DNA from: Nocardia tenerifensis NBRC 101015 | Lineage (GTDB): Bacteria > Actinomycetota > Actinomycetes > Mycobacteriales > Mycobacteriaceae | Assembly (NCBI RefSeq): GCF_000308715.1 | Contig: NZ_BAGH01000036.1 | Span: forward strand, 1 to 64,000 | DNA length: 64,000 nucleotides | Reading direction: 5' to 3' | Shown: positions 27,235-34,969 of the stretch, piece after piece | Numbering within the stretch: the stretch's first letter is position 1 | How the letters are laid out: each line of letters begins with the position of its first letter | Made by a program: the position numbers and the translations under genes | The notes under the pieces: generated by a model | Told to the model about the DNA's origin: nothing | Database searches by the model: none | Seen by the model: the letters and a program-made list of their open reading frames with translations, nothing else

Positions 27235-27711
27235 ATGGACCACAACGACGAGCAGCCGGTCCCGACCGACGCCGAGATCCGAGCCGCGGCAAGCGAACTG
27301 CGGGAGACGATCGCACTCAAGAGCGGGGAACTGGCCGACCGGCTCCTTGCCCGCCCGGAGTTCGGCACCGAGGACTGGAAGCGCGACCGCGACCAACGTG
27401 ACACCCCCGAAGGCCATCGGAGGCTGGCGCACTGGCACCTGACCAAGCTGCGCATCGACCGTGCCGCCGACATCGATCCGGTTGGCAACGTGCTCAACGC
27501 CCGCGGGTTCGGCGCCAGCTGGCAGCAGATCGGCGCCGCCTACGGAATCAGCGCCGAGGACGCCGCCGCGCGCTGGGAACGGTCAGCAACCGCCTACATC
27601 GAACGCTACAGCGGCACCGCGATCATCCCGGCCCGCGAAACCACCACCAGCGCAACCGAAACCGAGACGACCGAGGATCGGCCTCGTAACCGGATCGAAC
27701 GGAGCCGTTGA
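27235..27711 (+). CDS. Hypothetical protein with HTH-like segment
   Basis: 158 aa. ATG 27235 follows the previous stop by one base and uses GAGCGGGGGCG in the previous gene's last codons as ribosome site. Helical N-terminal half; GASWQQIGAAYGISAEDAAARW (about 100-121) looks like a sigma-type helix-turn-helix. C-terminus RNRIERSR, one of a set of similar C-termini in this operon. Unknown function. Confidence 0.75.
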   Translation: MDHNDEQPVPTDAEIRAAASELRETIALKSGELADRLLARPEFGTEDWKRDRDQRDTPEGHRRLAHWHLTKLRIDRAADIDPVGNVLNARGFGASWQQIGAAYGISAEDAAARWERSATAYIERYSGTAIIPARETTTSATETETTEDRPRNRIERSR

Positions 27712-27712
27712 C

Positions 27713-28156
27713 ATGGAACCCGAACACGAAGACGCCATGCGCACCGACTTCGCCGAACTGGTCCGGTTGCGTGATGAGGTCCTCCACGCCGAGGTGCTGG
27801 ATCGCCCCAACAGCGAGGTGAAGGCTCTCGATGACCAGCGCCACAACCTCGAACAGCGCTGGTCGAACGGACCGCACGCCCAAGCGTGGAAACACTTGTG
27901 CTCGGCGTACCGCGATTGGGAGCGAAACCCGGAGAGGGTGCGCCAGTTCCTGGCGTGGACCGAGCATTACCGCGATATCGGCCACGAGCGGCTCACCGCG
28001 GTCGAGCAGCGCAACATCGAGCAGGCCCGTGAGCTGTCGGGCAACACCTTCCACGTCGACTACGAACGCAACGCCCCGGACGCGGCCCGATTCACCCCGG
28101 AAATGCCGGTGCCGGCATTCGGCCCCGTGCGGCGGCGCATCGAGCGGGGGCGATGA
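27713..28156 (+). CDS. Paralogue family protein 1 (EHE/D-AMR type)
   Basis: 147 aa. First of three related small proteins in this operon (also 28153 and 29325). Shared features: start M-x-x-EHE(D/E)AMR, a GPH-x-x-x-W segment near residue 58 (NGPHAQAWKHL), an arginine-rich middle and an acidic/Arg tail RRRIERGR. Starts one base after the previous stop. Function unknown; repeated copies suggest duplication within the element. Confidence 0.76.
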   Translation: MEPEHEDAMRTDFAELVRLRDEVLHAEVLDRPNSEVKALDDQRHNLEQRWSNGPHAQAWKHLCSAYRDWERNPERVRQFLAWTEHYRDIGHERLTAVEQRNIEQARELSGNTFHVDYERNAPDAARFTPEMPVPAFGPVRRRIERGR

Positions 28157-28494
28157 GGATGCACCTCGAGCATGAGGAAGCGATGCGGGAGGCGTTCACC
28201 GAACTCGACCGCCTCACCCGCGCCGCGTACGCACCGACTGCGACCGAGGCCAATATCAATCGCCTCTACACCGAGGGCGCGGCGATCGATCAGGGCTGGT
28301 CCTACGGCCCGCACCACCAGCAGTGGGCGTTTCTGAAAGGTGTTCGCTCCCAGTGGGAATGCGAACCCGAGCAGGTCCGGTCGATGCTGCGGCACTGCGG
28401 CGGTGGCGGCTTGGATGGTGTGCAGCGTCGCAGTATCGAGCAGGCCCGCATCCTCACCGCCGGCACACGCCCGGAAATCGAGCGAGGCCGGTGA
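28153..28494 (+). CDS. Paralogue family protein 2 (EHEEAMR type)
   Basis: 113 aa, ATG overlapping the previous stop; a second ATG two codons on gives the MHLEHEEAMR start seen in its paralogues. Shares YGPHHQQWAFL with the NGPHAQAW and TGPHAKHW segments of the other two copies, and ends PEIERGR. Function unknown. Confidence 0.75.
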   Translation: MRMHLEHEEAMREAFTELDRLTRAAYAPTATEANINRLYTEGAAIDQGWSYGPHHQQWAFLKGVRSQWECEPEQVRSMLRHCGGGGLDGVQRRSIEQARILTAGTRPEIERGR

Positions 28495-28498
28495 GACG

Positions 28499-29323
28499 AT
28501 GAACGCTCAACCCGCGCAACCGAATCCGGCCGGTAAGACGTGTGGACGCTGTGATCGGGTCAAACCGCCGCTGCGGCGCGGGCTGTGCGGGGCCTGTTAC
28601 CAACGGACCCGCGAGCGCAACCGCGCTTATGGCCGCTGGGATCCGGACCGTGCGGCCGCGGATCCGGTGCGCGAGCACGTCACTCAGTTGGAGAAGGCCG
28701 GTCTCAGTCACCGGCGACTGGTCGAACTGGCCGAGCTGAACCGCTCGACGTTGGCCGCTCTGCTGCACGGCCGTCCGGGATTGCATCCGCCGCAATGGAT
28801 TTCGCGTGCCGTCGCTGATCGGATCTTGGCGGTACAGGTCCCGCAGTCCGCGGTCGAAGTCGCCGCCCCGAACGCCGTGGTCGCGGTGCTGGGTGCGCAG
28901 CGGCGCTTGCGAGCGCTGGTCGCCGACGGGTGGCCCCAAGCCGTGCTGGCCGACGAGCTGGGGATGGCACGCAACAACTTGGGGCCGTTGATGCACGGCG
29001 AGCATCCGATCACCGCTCGCCGCCACCGCGCGGTTGCCGAGCTGTTCACCCGTAAGCAGCTCATCCCTGGGCCGTCGCAGCAGGCCCGCGAGTACGGGCG
29101 GGCGCAGGGGTGGGCGCGGTCGTGGCAGTGGGACGAAGACAGCATCGACGACCCCAAAGCGCGGCCGATCCCGTCGCACTACCAGCGCAAAACCACCCCC
29201 CGCACCGAACTCGGCTGGGCCGTGCACGCCCCCACCCCTTCCCTGAATAACCGCGACGACCGCTACGTCGCCGAAGACCTCGCGGTGCCGGTACGGCGTC
29301 GCCGAATCGAAAGGACCCGTTGA
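28499..29323 (+). CDS. Zinc-finger and HTH protein
   Basis: 274 aa from ATG 28499. N-terminal CxxC...CxxC zinc finger: TCGRCDRVKPPLRRGLCGAC (about 15-34). Two helix-turn-helix-like segments follow: HRRLVELAELNRSTLAALLHG (about 73-93) and QAVLADELGMARNNLGPLMHG (about 147-167), each ending in L-x-HG like XRE proteins. C-terminus RRRRIERTR. Probably a DNA-binding regulator or accessory replication protein of the element. Confidence 0.78.
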   Translation: MNAQPAQPNPAGKTCGRCDRVKPPLRRGLCGACYQRTRERNRAYGRWDPDRAAADPVREHVTQLEKAGLSHRRLVELAELNRSTLAALLHGRPGLHPPQWISRAVADRILAVQVPQSAVEVAAPNAVVAVLGAQRRLRALVADGWPQAVLADELGMARNNLGPLMHGEHPITARRHRAVAELFTRKQLIPGPSQQAREYGRAQGWARSWQWDEDSIDDPKARPIPSHYQRKTTPRTELGWAVHAPTPSLNNRDDRYVAEDLAVPVRRRRIERTR

Positions 29324-29324
29324 G

Positions 29325-29699
29325 ATGGAACATGAGCACGAAGAAGCGATGCGCGCCGAGTTCAGCCAGTACGTCGAATTGTGGCGGGCTACCGACCCGC
29401 CGGAAGTCAGCCAAGCCGACTACAACGAGGCCCACGACGCCATCGACTTCATCGATCACCTCTGGCAGACCGGTCCGCACGCCAAACACTGGGACTACCT
29501 CAAGGACGCTCACCAGGACTGGACTGCCCGACCCCAGACCATGACCCGGTTCCTCGATGGCATCGCCGAGGATCGTGCCGCGGGCTACTTCGTCGGCGTC
29601 ACCGATATCGAGTACCGCAGCCAGTGTCAGGCCCGCGACCTCACCGCCGCCGAACGCGCCCGCAGGCCGGAACGACCGCCGCAACAACGGGGGCGGTAG
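29325..29699 (+). CDS. Paralogue family protein 3 (EHEEAMR type)
   Basis: 124 aa, ATG one base after the previous stop. Starts MEHEHEEAMRAEFSQYVEL, very close to the two copies at 27713 and 28153, and has TGPHAKHWDYLKDAH in the same place. The tail differs (RPPQQRGR). Ribosome site AAGGACCCG lies in the codons of the upstream gene's tail. Function unknown. Confidence 0.76.
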   Translation: MEHEHEEAMRAEFSQYVELWRATDPPEVSQADYNEAHDAIDFIDHLWQTGPHAKHWDYLKDAHQDWTARPQTMTRFLDGIAEDRAAGYFVGVTDIEYRSQCQARDLTAAERARRPERPPQQRGR

Positions 29700-29701
29700 C
29701 C

Positions 29702-30724
29702 ATGACCCAGCACCAGCCAGTCGGCCCGTCGTATCACCTGATCACCACCGCGCTGAAACGCACCATGGGCCCCGGCCACGGCACCAGCGATCCAACCCGA
29801 TGGACGAACTACCTGTGCCCAGTACATGAGGGCGACGGCCGCCCGCACACCCCGAGCCTGGGTGTGCGCTACGACCCCGAGCAGGCTCGGACGATCGTGC
29901 GCTGCTGGGCCACCTGCGACGACGAAAAAGTCCTCGAGCGCCTTCCACATCCGACCGAGAACCGCCAACTCGGTGTGCGCGACATGTTCGACCGCCTCCC
30001 CGAACGCCGTCACGACGCCACCACCCATCGCGGCGGGAGGCGCGAGGGCACCGCCGAGGTGGTCTCGCCGGTGGAGAAGGCGATTCTGGCCGCGCGTTTG
30101 CCGATCTTGTCCAAACCGGATTTGGGGGTGCAGACCGGTGTCCCGGAGAAGGTCGACGCCTACCTCTACCGCTGGCCCGACGGCCACGTCGAGGGCGCGG
30201 TGATTCGCGTGCACACCCCGCACGAGCACGGTGTGCGCAAGTCGTTCTATCAACGCCATCTCACCGGGACCGGCTGGGAGGACGCGGGTTTCGCGCCGAT
30301 ACCGTTCCAGCTGCCCGATATCCGCGAAGCCCTCGACACCGGCCGCGAAATCTATGTGTGCGAGGGCGAGAAGGACGTACTGCGCGCCAATCAGGCCGGG
30401 CAGATCGCGACCTGCAACGTCGGCGGCGCCGGATCGTGGACGCCCGAGCACGCGCGCTGGCTGGCCGGCGCGGGCCGGGTGATCGTCGTCGCCGACCGAG
30501 ACCGGCCCGGCTACCGCCACGCCGCCAAAGTCGCCGACACCCTCACCGGCCGCGTGGGGGAGGTGCGGGTCATGCAGGCCCGCGGCGGCAAAGACCTCTC
30601 CGACCACCTCGACGCCGGATACGAGCTGTCCGAACTCGAACCCGTCCGCTACCTCGACCGACCTCAGCAGCCGCCCCCATTTCGCGATCCGACCGTAAAC
30701 CGGGCGCGGACACGCAGCCGCTGA
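29702..30724 (+). CDS. Toprim-domain primase-like protein
   Basis: 340 aa. N-terminal zinc-binding-like region (YLCPVHEGDGRPHTPSLGV ... RCWATCDDE), then a Toprim domain: Glu221 in VCEGEKD and Asp265/Asp267 in VVADRDRPG, followed by GGKDLSDHLDAG. This matches primase/topoisomerase-type Toprim proteins carried by phages and actinomycete elements. It lacks a visible helicase or AEP polymerase domain. Probably acts in element replication. Starts three bases after the previous stop. Confidence 0.84.
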   Translation: MTQHQPVGPSYHLITTALKRTMGPGHGTSDPTRWTNYLCPVHEGDGRPHTPSLGVRYDPEQARTIVRCWATCDDEKVLERLPHPTENRQLGVRDMFDRLPERRHDATTHRGGRREGTAEVVSPVEKAILAARLPILSKPDLGVQTGVPEKVDAYLYRWPDGHVEGAVIRVHTPHEHGVRKSFYQRHLTGTGWEDAGFAPIPFQLPDIREALDTGREIYVCEGEKDVLRANQAGQIATCNVGGAGSWTPEHARWLAGAGRVIVVADRDRPGYRHAAKVADTLTGRVGEVRVMQARGGKDLSDHLDAGYELSELEPVRYLDRPQQPPPFRDPTVNRARTRSR

Positions 30725-30752
30725 ACACCACAAACGAAGGGACACAACCGAT

Positions 30753-31937
30753 ATGACCTCCACTGACCTCGACCTGGTCAGCGCACCCGACAACAACCGT
30801 CATCTCGATGGGGGATCGGCTCGTCGGCCGATGCGGGCGTGGCCGGTGCTGTTGCTGGCGCTGCCGGCGTTCGTTGCGATCTGGTCGGGCTGGGTAGGGC
30901 TGGGTGAGCTGACCGGGTTCGGCCCGGTCCGTCCGCTGCCGGGGATCGCCGATAATTTCACGCTCAATACCGCGATCACGTTGCCGATCGGGATGGAGAC
31001 CTACGCCTCCTACGCACTGTATGTCTGGTTGGGCCACCGCATCCGGACCGTAGGCACTCGCCGGTATGCGAAATGGTCGGCGTTCGGCAGCCTCGCCCTG
31101 GGTGCGGTCGGCCAGATCGCCTACCACCTCATGCAATCCGCGGGCGTGCGCAACGCGCCGTGGCCGGTGACCGTGCTGGTGGCCTGCCTGCCCGTCGCTG
31201 TGCTGGGCATGGGCGCCGCGCTGGCCCACATGATCCTGCGCGAACACCACCACACGGCCAGCACCGAGCAGACCGCACCAACACCCGCGGAAGGTGTTGC
31301 ACGACAGCTTCACCCCGACCGGAACCCGGCAGCGGCGGCGGCCACGCGCACCCCCGACAGTGCACCACCGAATGCACCAGCCGCCACCGCGCCCGCACTG
31401 GGTGGTGCACCGCGCACCACCGATGCACCACCGCGTCGGCAGGGGGTGGTGCGCCCGCATCGACGTGTTGCACGCACGCCACGACACCGTCCGCCGGCCC
31501 GGTCCATCGGTCCGCGCGCAACGCAGGCTGATGCAGCCATCGCGGCTGATCACGGCCGGTCGGCGCCAGCGCCGGAGCCTGTCGAGGTGAAGGCGGAGCC
31601 GCCGCTACCGGCCGATAGAGACGCGTTGATCCACGAGCTCACCGCCCGAGGCATGTCGTCCCGCCAGATCGCCCCGCTCGTCGGCGTTGCTCACACCACC
31701 GTCACGCGGGTACTGGACCGGGCCAAGGCCGCACCGGCTGATGCACCACCGGCGAGCCGTGTGTCAGGCGGTGCACCGTCCGCACCAGCGCCGGTGCACA
31801 CCGCGGCACGGCATGCCGGGCTTCAGGTCGTCCACGCGCCACAGGACGGCTCGGTCGAGGTGATCGATGCCGAACTCGTCGAGGACACCGAGCCCGCGAG
31901 TATCGAACAGCGGGACGGGCGGAGGCGCGTGCGATGA
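30753..31937 (+). CDS. Spd-like/DUF2637-type membrane protein with C-terminal HTH
   Basis: 394 aa from ATG 30753 with GAAGGGA upstream. Four hydrophobic helices in the first 165 residues (about 28-48, 70-90, 104-125, 135-160), as in DUF2637/SpdA-type proteins of actinobacterial phages and plasmids, then a long Pro/Ala/His-rich linker and a helix-turn-helix near 290-315 (MSSRQIAPLVGVAHTTVTRV). Likely a membrane-tethered DNA-binding or plasmid-spread protein. Stop overlaps the next start. Confidence 0.8.
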   Translation: MTSTDLDLVSAPDNNRHLDGGSARRPMRAWPVLLLALPAFVAIWSGWVGLGELTGFGPVRPLPGIADNFTLNTAITLPIGMETYASYALYVWLGHRIRTVGTRRYAKWSAFGSLALGAVGQIAYHLMQSAGVRNAPWPVTVLVACLPVAVLGMGAALAHMILREHHHTASTEQTAPTPAEGVARQLHPDRNPAAAAATRTPDSAPPNAPAATAPALGGAPRTTDAPPRRQGVVRPHRRVARTPRHRPPARSIGPRATQADAAIAADHGRSAPAPEPVEVKAEPPLPADRDALIHELTARGMSSRQIAPLVGVAHTTVTRVLDRAKAAPADAPPASRVSGGAPSAPAPVHTAARHAGLQVVHAPQDGSVEVIDAELVEDTEPASIEQRDGRRRVR

Positions 31938-32770
31938 CCGGTATCGAATGGACCGAGACGACCTGGAATCCGGTCACCGGCTGCGACCGGATCAGCGACG
32001 GCTGCGACAACTGCTACGCGCTGGCCTTGGCGAAACGGCTCAAAGCGATGGGCGCCCCCAAGTACCAGGCCGACGGCGACCCACGCACCTCCGGGCCCGG
32101 GTTCGGGGTGAGGATCCACCCCGCGGCACTCGATATGCCGGCGCGGTGGCGTGCACCGCGGCTGGTGTTCGTCAACTCCATGTCGGATCTGTTCCACGCT
32201 CGCGTTCCGGAGTCGTTCGTACGTCAGGTGTTCGAGGTGATCGCCTCGACGCCCCGGCACACCTACCAGGTGTTGACGAAAAGACCGTTGCGGATGCGGC
32301 GAATGGCTCTGCGGGGCTTGGTGTTTCCGCCGAATCTGTGGGTCGGTGTCTCCGTCGAGGACCAAGCCAGCACCGCGCGGATCACCCACCTGCGGGCGAC
32401 CCCTGCCGCGGTGCGGTTCCTGTCGTGCGAGCCGCTGCTGGGCCCGATCGACCTCGACACCCACCTGTTCCCCGAGCACTGCCCCGACGGCTGCGGATGC
32501 CGACGGCCCGACGACGCCGACCGGCACGAATGCGGCTGCGGGGGAGCGTGTTCGCACTGGCGGCCGCGCCCCGCGCTGGACTGGGTGATCGTCGGCGGCG
32601 AGTCCGGTCCTACCGCCCGCGCGATGCACCCGGACTGGGTGCGCTACCTGCGCGACCAATGCGTCGACGCCGGTGTGCCGTTCTTCTTCAAACAATGGGG
32701 CGGCCGGACACCGAAACAGCACGGCCGCACCCTCGATGGCGAGATCTGGAACCAGATGCCCACCACCTGA
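31934..32770 (+). CDS. Phage Gp37/Gp68-family (DUF5131) radical-SAM-like protein
   Basis: 278 aa, start overlapping the previous stop. Begins with the family signature IEWTETTWNPVTGC and a Cys cluster Cys17-Cys24-Cys27 (CDRISDGCDNCY) that recalls a radical-SAM iron-sulfur site. Family segments VFVNSMSDLFH, YQVLTKRP, NLWVGVSVE, FLSCEPLLG and VIVGGESG are present, plus a Cys/His-rich insert (about 180-212) that may bind zinc. Biochemical role not established; the family is frequent in phages and mobile elements. Last gene of the long operon, followed by a terminator. Confidence 0.87.
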   Translation: MTGIEWTETTWNPVTGCDRISDGCDNCYALALAKRLKAMGAPKYQADGDPRTSGPGFGVRIHPAALDMPARWRAPRLVFVNSMSDLFHARVPESFVRQVFEVIASTPRHTYQVLTKRPLRMRRMALRGLVFPPNLWVGVSVEDQASTARITHLRATPAAVRFLSCEPLLGPIDLDTHLFPEHCPDGCGCRRPDDADRHECGCGGACSHWRPRPALDWVIVGGESGPTARAMHPDWVRYLRDQCVDAGVPFFFKQWGGRTPKQHGRTLDGEIWNQMPTT

Positions 32771-32795
32771 TCCCCGCGAACCCAAGCCACATCTC

Positions 32796-32830
32796 AAAGG
32801 CCCGCCAGGCATCCGCCGGGCGGGCCTTTT
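32796..32830 (+). terminator. Operon terminator
   Basis: Perfect 11-bp stem AAAGGCCCGCC / GGCGGGCCTTT with a 12-base loop and a TTTT run, 26 bases after the Gp37/Gp68 gene. Ends the long rightward operon. Confidence 0.9.
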
Positions 32831-32853
32831 CGCGCGCTGGATGACTTCATCTG

Positions 32854-32930
32854 TCCGGGAATCATCCGGGACTCGTCCGGGAATGATCCGGGAGTCGTCC
32901 GGGAAAAATTAGTCCCGGACAGGTCCCGGA
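32854..32930 (+). repeat. Iterons: TCCGGGA repeats with 11-bp period
   Basis: TCCGGGA occurs at 32854, 32865, 32876, 32887 and 32898, exactly 11 bp apart, then its reverse complement TCCCGGA at 32913 and 32924, again 11 bp apart. All sites within each group lie on one face of the helix. Typical of an initiator-protein or repressor array. Confidence 0.88.
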
Positions 32931-32960
32931 CGGTCAACGCTCAGAGTGCCTCTGAGCTGG

Positions 32961-33063
32961 GTGTTTTGCGCCGTCCCCTGCCCCTGCCCGGCTGACACTC
33001 TCTATGGCTTCGCTGTTCATAGAGAGTGTCAGCCGGGCAGGGGCAGGGGACAACACAAAACAC
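32961..33063. repeat. Very long inverted repeat (hairpin)
   Basis: Perfect 34-bp arms at 32973-33006 and 33018-33051 with an 11-base loop (GCTTCGCTGTT); with three mismatches the arms extend to 46 bp (32961-33006 and 33018-33063). Far longer than a terminator. No run of T follows on either strand. Could be a cruciform or single-strand origin, or a structured RNA. Confidence 0.88.
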
Positions 33064-33335
33064 AAAGAACAAAAGATCAAAAGACAAGGGGGACAGGGCA
33101 AGGGACCACAAGAGAAAGAGAGACCACAAAGGAGGGGTTGGGAGCGGGGTCGGGTCAGGTGCGGACGTTACGTCTAGAGCTGCGCCACCTCCGGTGGCGT
33201 GTTCGCGGCCAAGGCGCGCTCAGTGCGGCTGGGCGCGTCAGGTGCGCAGGCGGCGGTGTAGGGCACGCGGATTCGGCGAATGCGTGGTTTCAGTGCGGCG
33301 GTGTCGGTTGTGCGGGGGGCGGGAAAAGAAGCCAC

Positions 33336-33435
33336 AAAGGCAGGGGGCGCGTCGCGGAGTTGCCACATAAGCGGTAAGAAAGGCAGAGGGCACGTCGTGA
33401 AGTTTGCCACGCCACGTTTACCGCCTATGCGGCAA
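33336..33435. repeat. Nested direct and inverted repeats
   Basis: An imperfect direct repeat of about 31 bp begins with AAAGGCAG at 33336 and 33379. An inverted repeat pairs TTGCCACATAAGCGGTAA (33360-33377) with TTACCGCCTATGCGGCAA (33418-33435), 16 of 18 positions complementary. Lies 100 bp beyond the 3' end of the leftward SprT-like gene. Confidence 0.65.
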
Positions 33436-33535
33436 GTAATGAGGTTCCCTCTTATTCAGTGAAGATGGCTCTACCGCATAGGAGGTGAAATTTCGGTCGC
33501 GTGTGTGGGTTGCCCGCGTGGGCGAGGGGCGTGTT

Positions 33536-34243
33536 TTAGTCGTCGTCGGCGGGAGCGGCGGTGAACGGTTCGCGGCATAGCCCGCAGAGGATCGGTCCGG
33601 CCTCGATGATTTTCTTGTGTGCGCGGATGCGCCGCGGAGTGGCGCAGCGGCACACGAATGGAGATGCGTTGCGATCCTTCGTGGCTCGCCGGCCTCGTTT
33701 GGTTCCTGCGGCATCGGTGTCGTCGACGTCTGGTCCACCGGATTCGCTGGTGTCGTCGGCACCGTGTTCGGGACGGCGGTGGGCCACGATCGCGCCGGTC
33801 AAGATATGCAGCTCTCTGCCGTAGCGTGCTGCGGTCATGTCGGGGAGCGCGGTGATTGACCAGCCCGCGCGTTGGTGGCGCACGGTGGATAGTCCCAGCT
33901 CATCAGCGAGTTCTTTGAACTTCTTGTTGTGATAGCGCCCGCTGTCGCTGGTTTCGGCGATATCCCTGGTCAACGCGAGTCCATGCGCGGCTTCGTGCAG
34001 CATCGTGGCGAGCACGGCGCGAGCGCCGGCGGCCAATCCTTCACCGCCGACGAACAATTCAGGCATCCATGCTCCGGCGCGTTCCCACCGGTCCGGGCCG
34101 AAATGGCCCAGTCGTGGTGCGCGCCCGCGCCCGAGTGATCCGGATGCGACCGCGACGACGACGTCGGGCACGTCGGGATGCCGGGCGCGAATGGATTCCC
34201 AGACGGTATCGATTGCCGTTGCTAATGGTCCGCCAACAGCCAT
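33536..34243 (-). CDS. SprT-like metalloprotease with C-terminal zinc ribbon
   Basis: 235 aa. Start ATG 34243 is fixed by GGAGG seven bases upstream; the frame continues 21 codons further up without one. SprT-like zinc metalloprotease motif HEAAH at 83-87 (MLHEAAHGLA), with a further conserved segment YHNKKFKELADELGL. Acidic linker, then a C-terminal Cys set (VCRCATPRR ... CGLCREPF) likely to bind zinc. SprT/Spartan proteins cleave DNA-bound or chromatin proteins; in elements the role is unknown. Divergent from a paralogue 187 bp away. Confidence 0.86.
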   Translation of the reverse strand: MAVGGPLATAIDTVWESIRARHPDVPDVVVAVASGSLGRGRAPRLGHFGPDRWERAGAWMPELFVGGEGLAAGARAVLATMLHEAAHGLALTRDIAETSDSGRYHNKKFKELADELGLSTVRHQRAGWSITALPDMTAARYGRELHILTGAIVAHRRPEHGADDTSESGGPDVDDTDAAGTKRGRRATKDRNASPFVCRCATPRRIRAHKKIIEAGPILCGLCREPFTAAPADDD

Positions 34244-34317
34244 AGTGAAACCTCCGAATTGCCCCCTAAGAGGTGACCGTGTTTCGGTCGGAGAAGATGT
34301 CTCCATTCTACCTGAAA

Positions 34318-34333
34318 TTCCCTCTTACGAGGT
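34318..34333 (+). repeat. 16-bp repeat, left copy flanking second SprT-like gene
   Basis: TTCCCTCTTACGAGGT; its exact reverse complement lies at 34961-34976, so the second SprT-like gene is enclosed by a 16-bp inverted repeat. The core CCTC-TTAC-GAGG is itself a short palindrome, and relatives occur at 33445-33454 and near 34262 (CCCCTAAGAGGTGA), all in front of or behind these genes. Operator or recombination sequence. Confidence 0.7.
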
Positions 34334-34429
34334 GACGAGATAGGTTGTTACGCAACGGATTCACTGTCGATACCTCGCGTATTCCGCGCGCCGTGGAAGG
34401 GTGTCGGTGGGCAGGGATAGCGTGAAGGA

Positions 34430-34969
34430 ATGGCAAAGTCGGAAACCTTCGGTGAGGGCAGCCGTGCGGTCGCGGCGCTGACGCTGGTGTGGAAGGAGAT
34501 CCGGCGACGGCACCCTGATATCCCCGACGTCGTGATCATCGCTTCTCCAGGATCGACGGGTACCGCCTCGCTGCGGCTGGGCCGGTTCTCTGCGCGCCGG
34601 TGGCAGTCCGGCGAGCGCGAGTTCGACGAGTTGTTCATCGCCACCGAAGGTTTCAGCGCGGGACCGCGCTATGTGCTCGCCACGATGCTGCACGAAGCAG
34701 CGCATGCACTGGCGTACACGCGCGGGGTACAAGACACCAGCCGCGCCGGGGCCTACCACAACAGCAGGTTCAAAGAACTCGCTGAAGAACTCGGCCTCAC
34801 GGCGCAGCGTGACCACGGATCGGGGTGGGCGACTACACACCTTCCTGAGCCCACCGCCACCGCCTACGCCAGCCAGCTCGCCATGCTGGCCGCGTCGATA
34901 TCGGGCCACCGCCGCATCCTGTGCGGGTATTGCCAGCAGCCCTTCACCAATCGCGAAACTACCTCGTAA
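34430..34969 (+). CDS. SprT-like metalloprotease, second copy
   Basis: 179 aa from ATG 34430. Same layout as the leftward copy: LTLVWKEIRRRHPDIPDVVI, HEAAH at 88-92 (MLHEAAHALAYTRG), YHNSRFKELAEELGL, and a short C-terminal CGYCQQPFT zinc knuckle. It lacks the acidic linker of the first copy. The last codons overlap the right copy of the 16-bp inverted repeat. Probably arose by duplication and inversion. Confidence 0.86.
   Translation: MAKSETFGEGSRAVAALTLVWKEIRRRHPDIPDVVIIASPGSTGTASLRLGRFSARRWQSGEREFDELFIATEGFSAGPRYVLATMLHEAAHALAYTRGVQDTSRAGAYHNSRFKELAEELGLTAQRDHGSGWATTHLPEPTATAYASQLAMLAASISGHRRILCGYCQQPFTNRETTS

Larger units (their letters stand above)
32771..33535. other. 765-bp noncoding block: candidate replication or transfer origin
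   Basis: No believable gene lies here. In order it holds the operon terminator, five direct and two inverted 11-bp-spaced iterons, a very long hairpin, a purine-rich strand (33052-33170), imperfect direct and inverted repeats (33336-33435) and TTCCCTCTTA at 33445. It separates the rightward operon from a leftward gene, so it is a 3'-3' region that needs no promoters; the density of structure suggests an origin. Short open frames here have no ribosome site and low-complexity translations. Confidence 0.6.

Noticed and set aside
32854..32930. Possible CRISPR array
   Set aside because: Repeats are 7 bp with 4-bp spacers and strict 11-bp period, not CRISPR; no cas genes seen anywhere in the window.
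32946..33377. 143-codon frame within the hairpin/iteron block
   Set aside because: Runs through the 34-bp inverted repeat and has low-complexity Lys/Arg/Gly sequence, no ribosome site.
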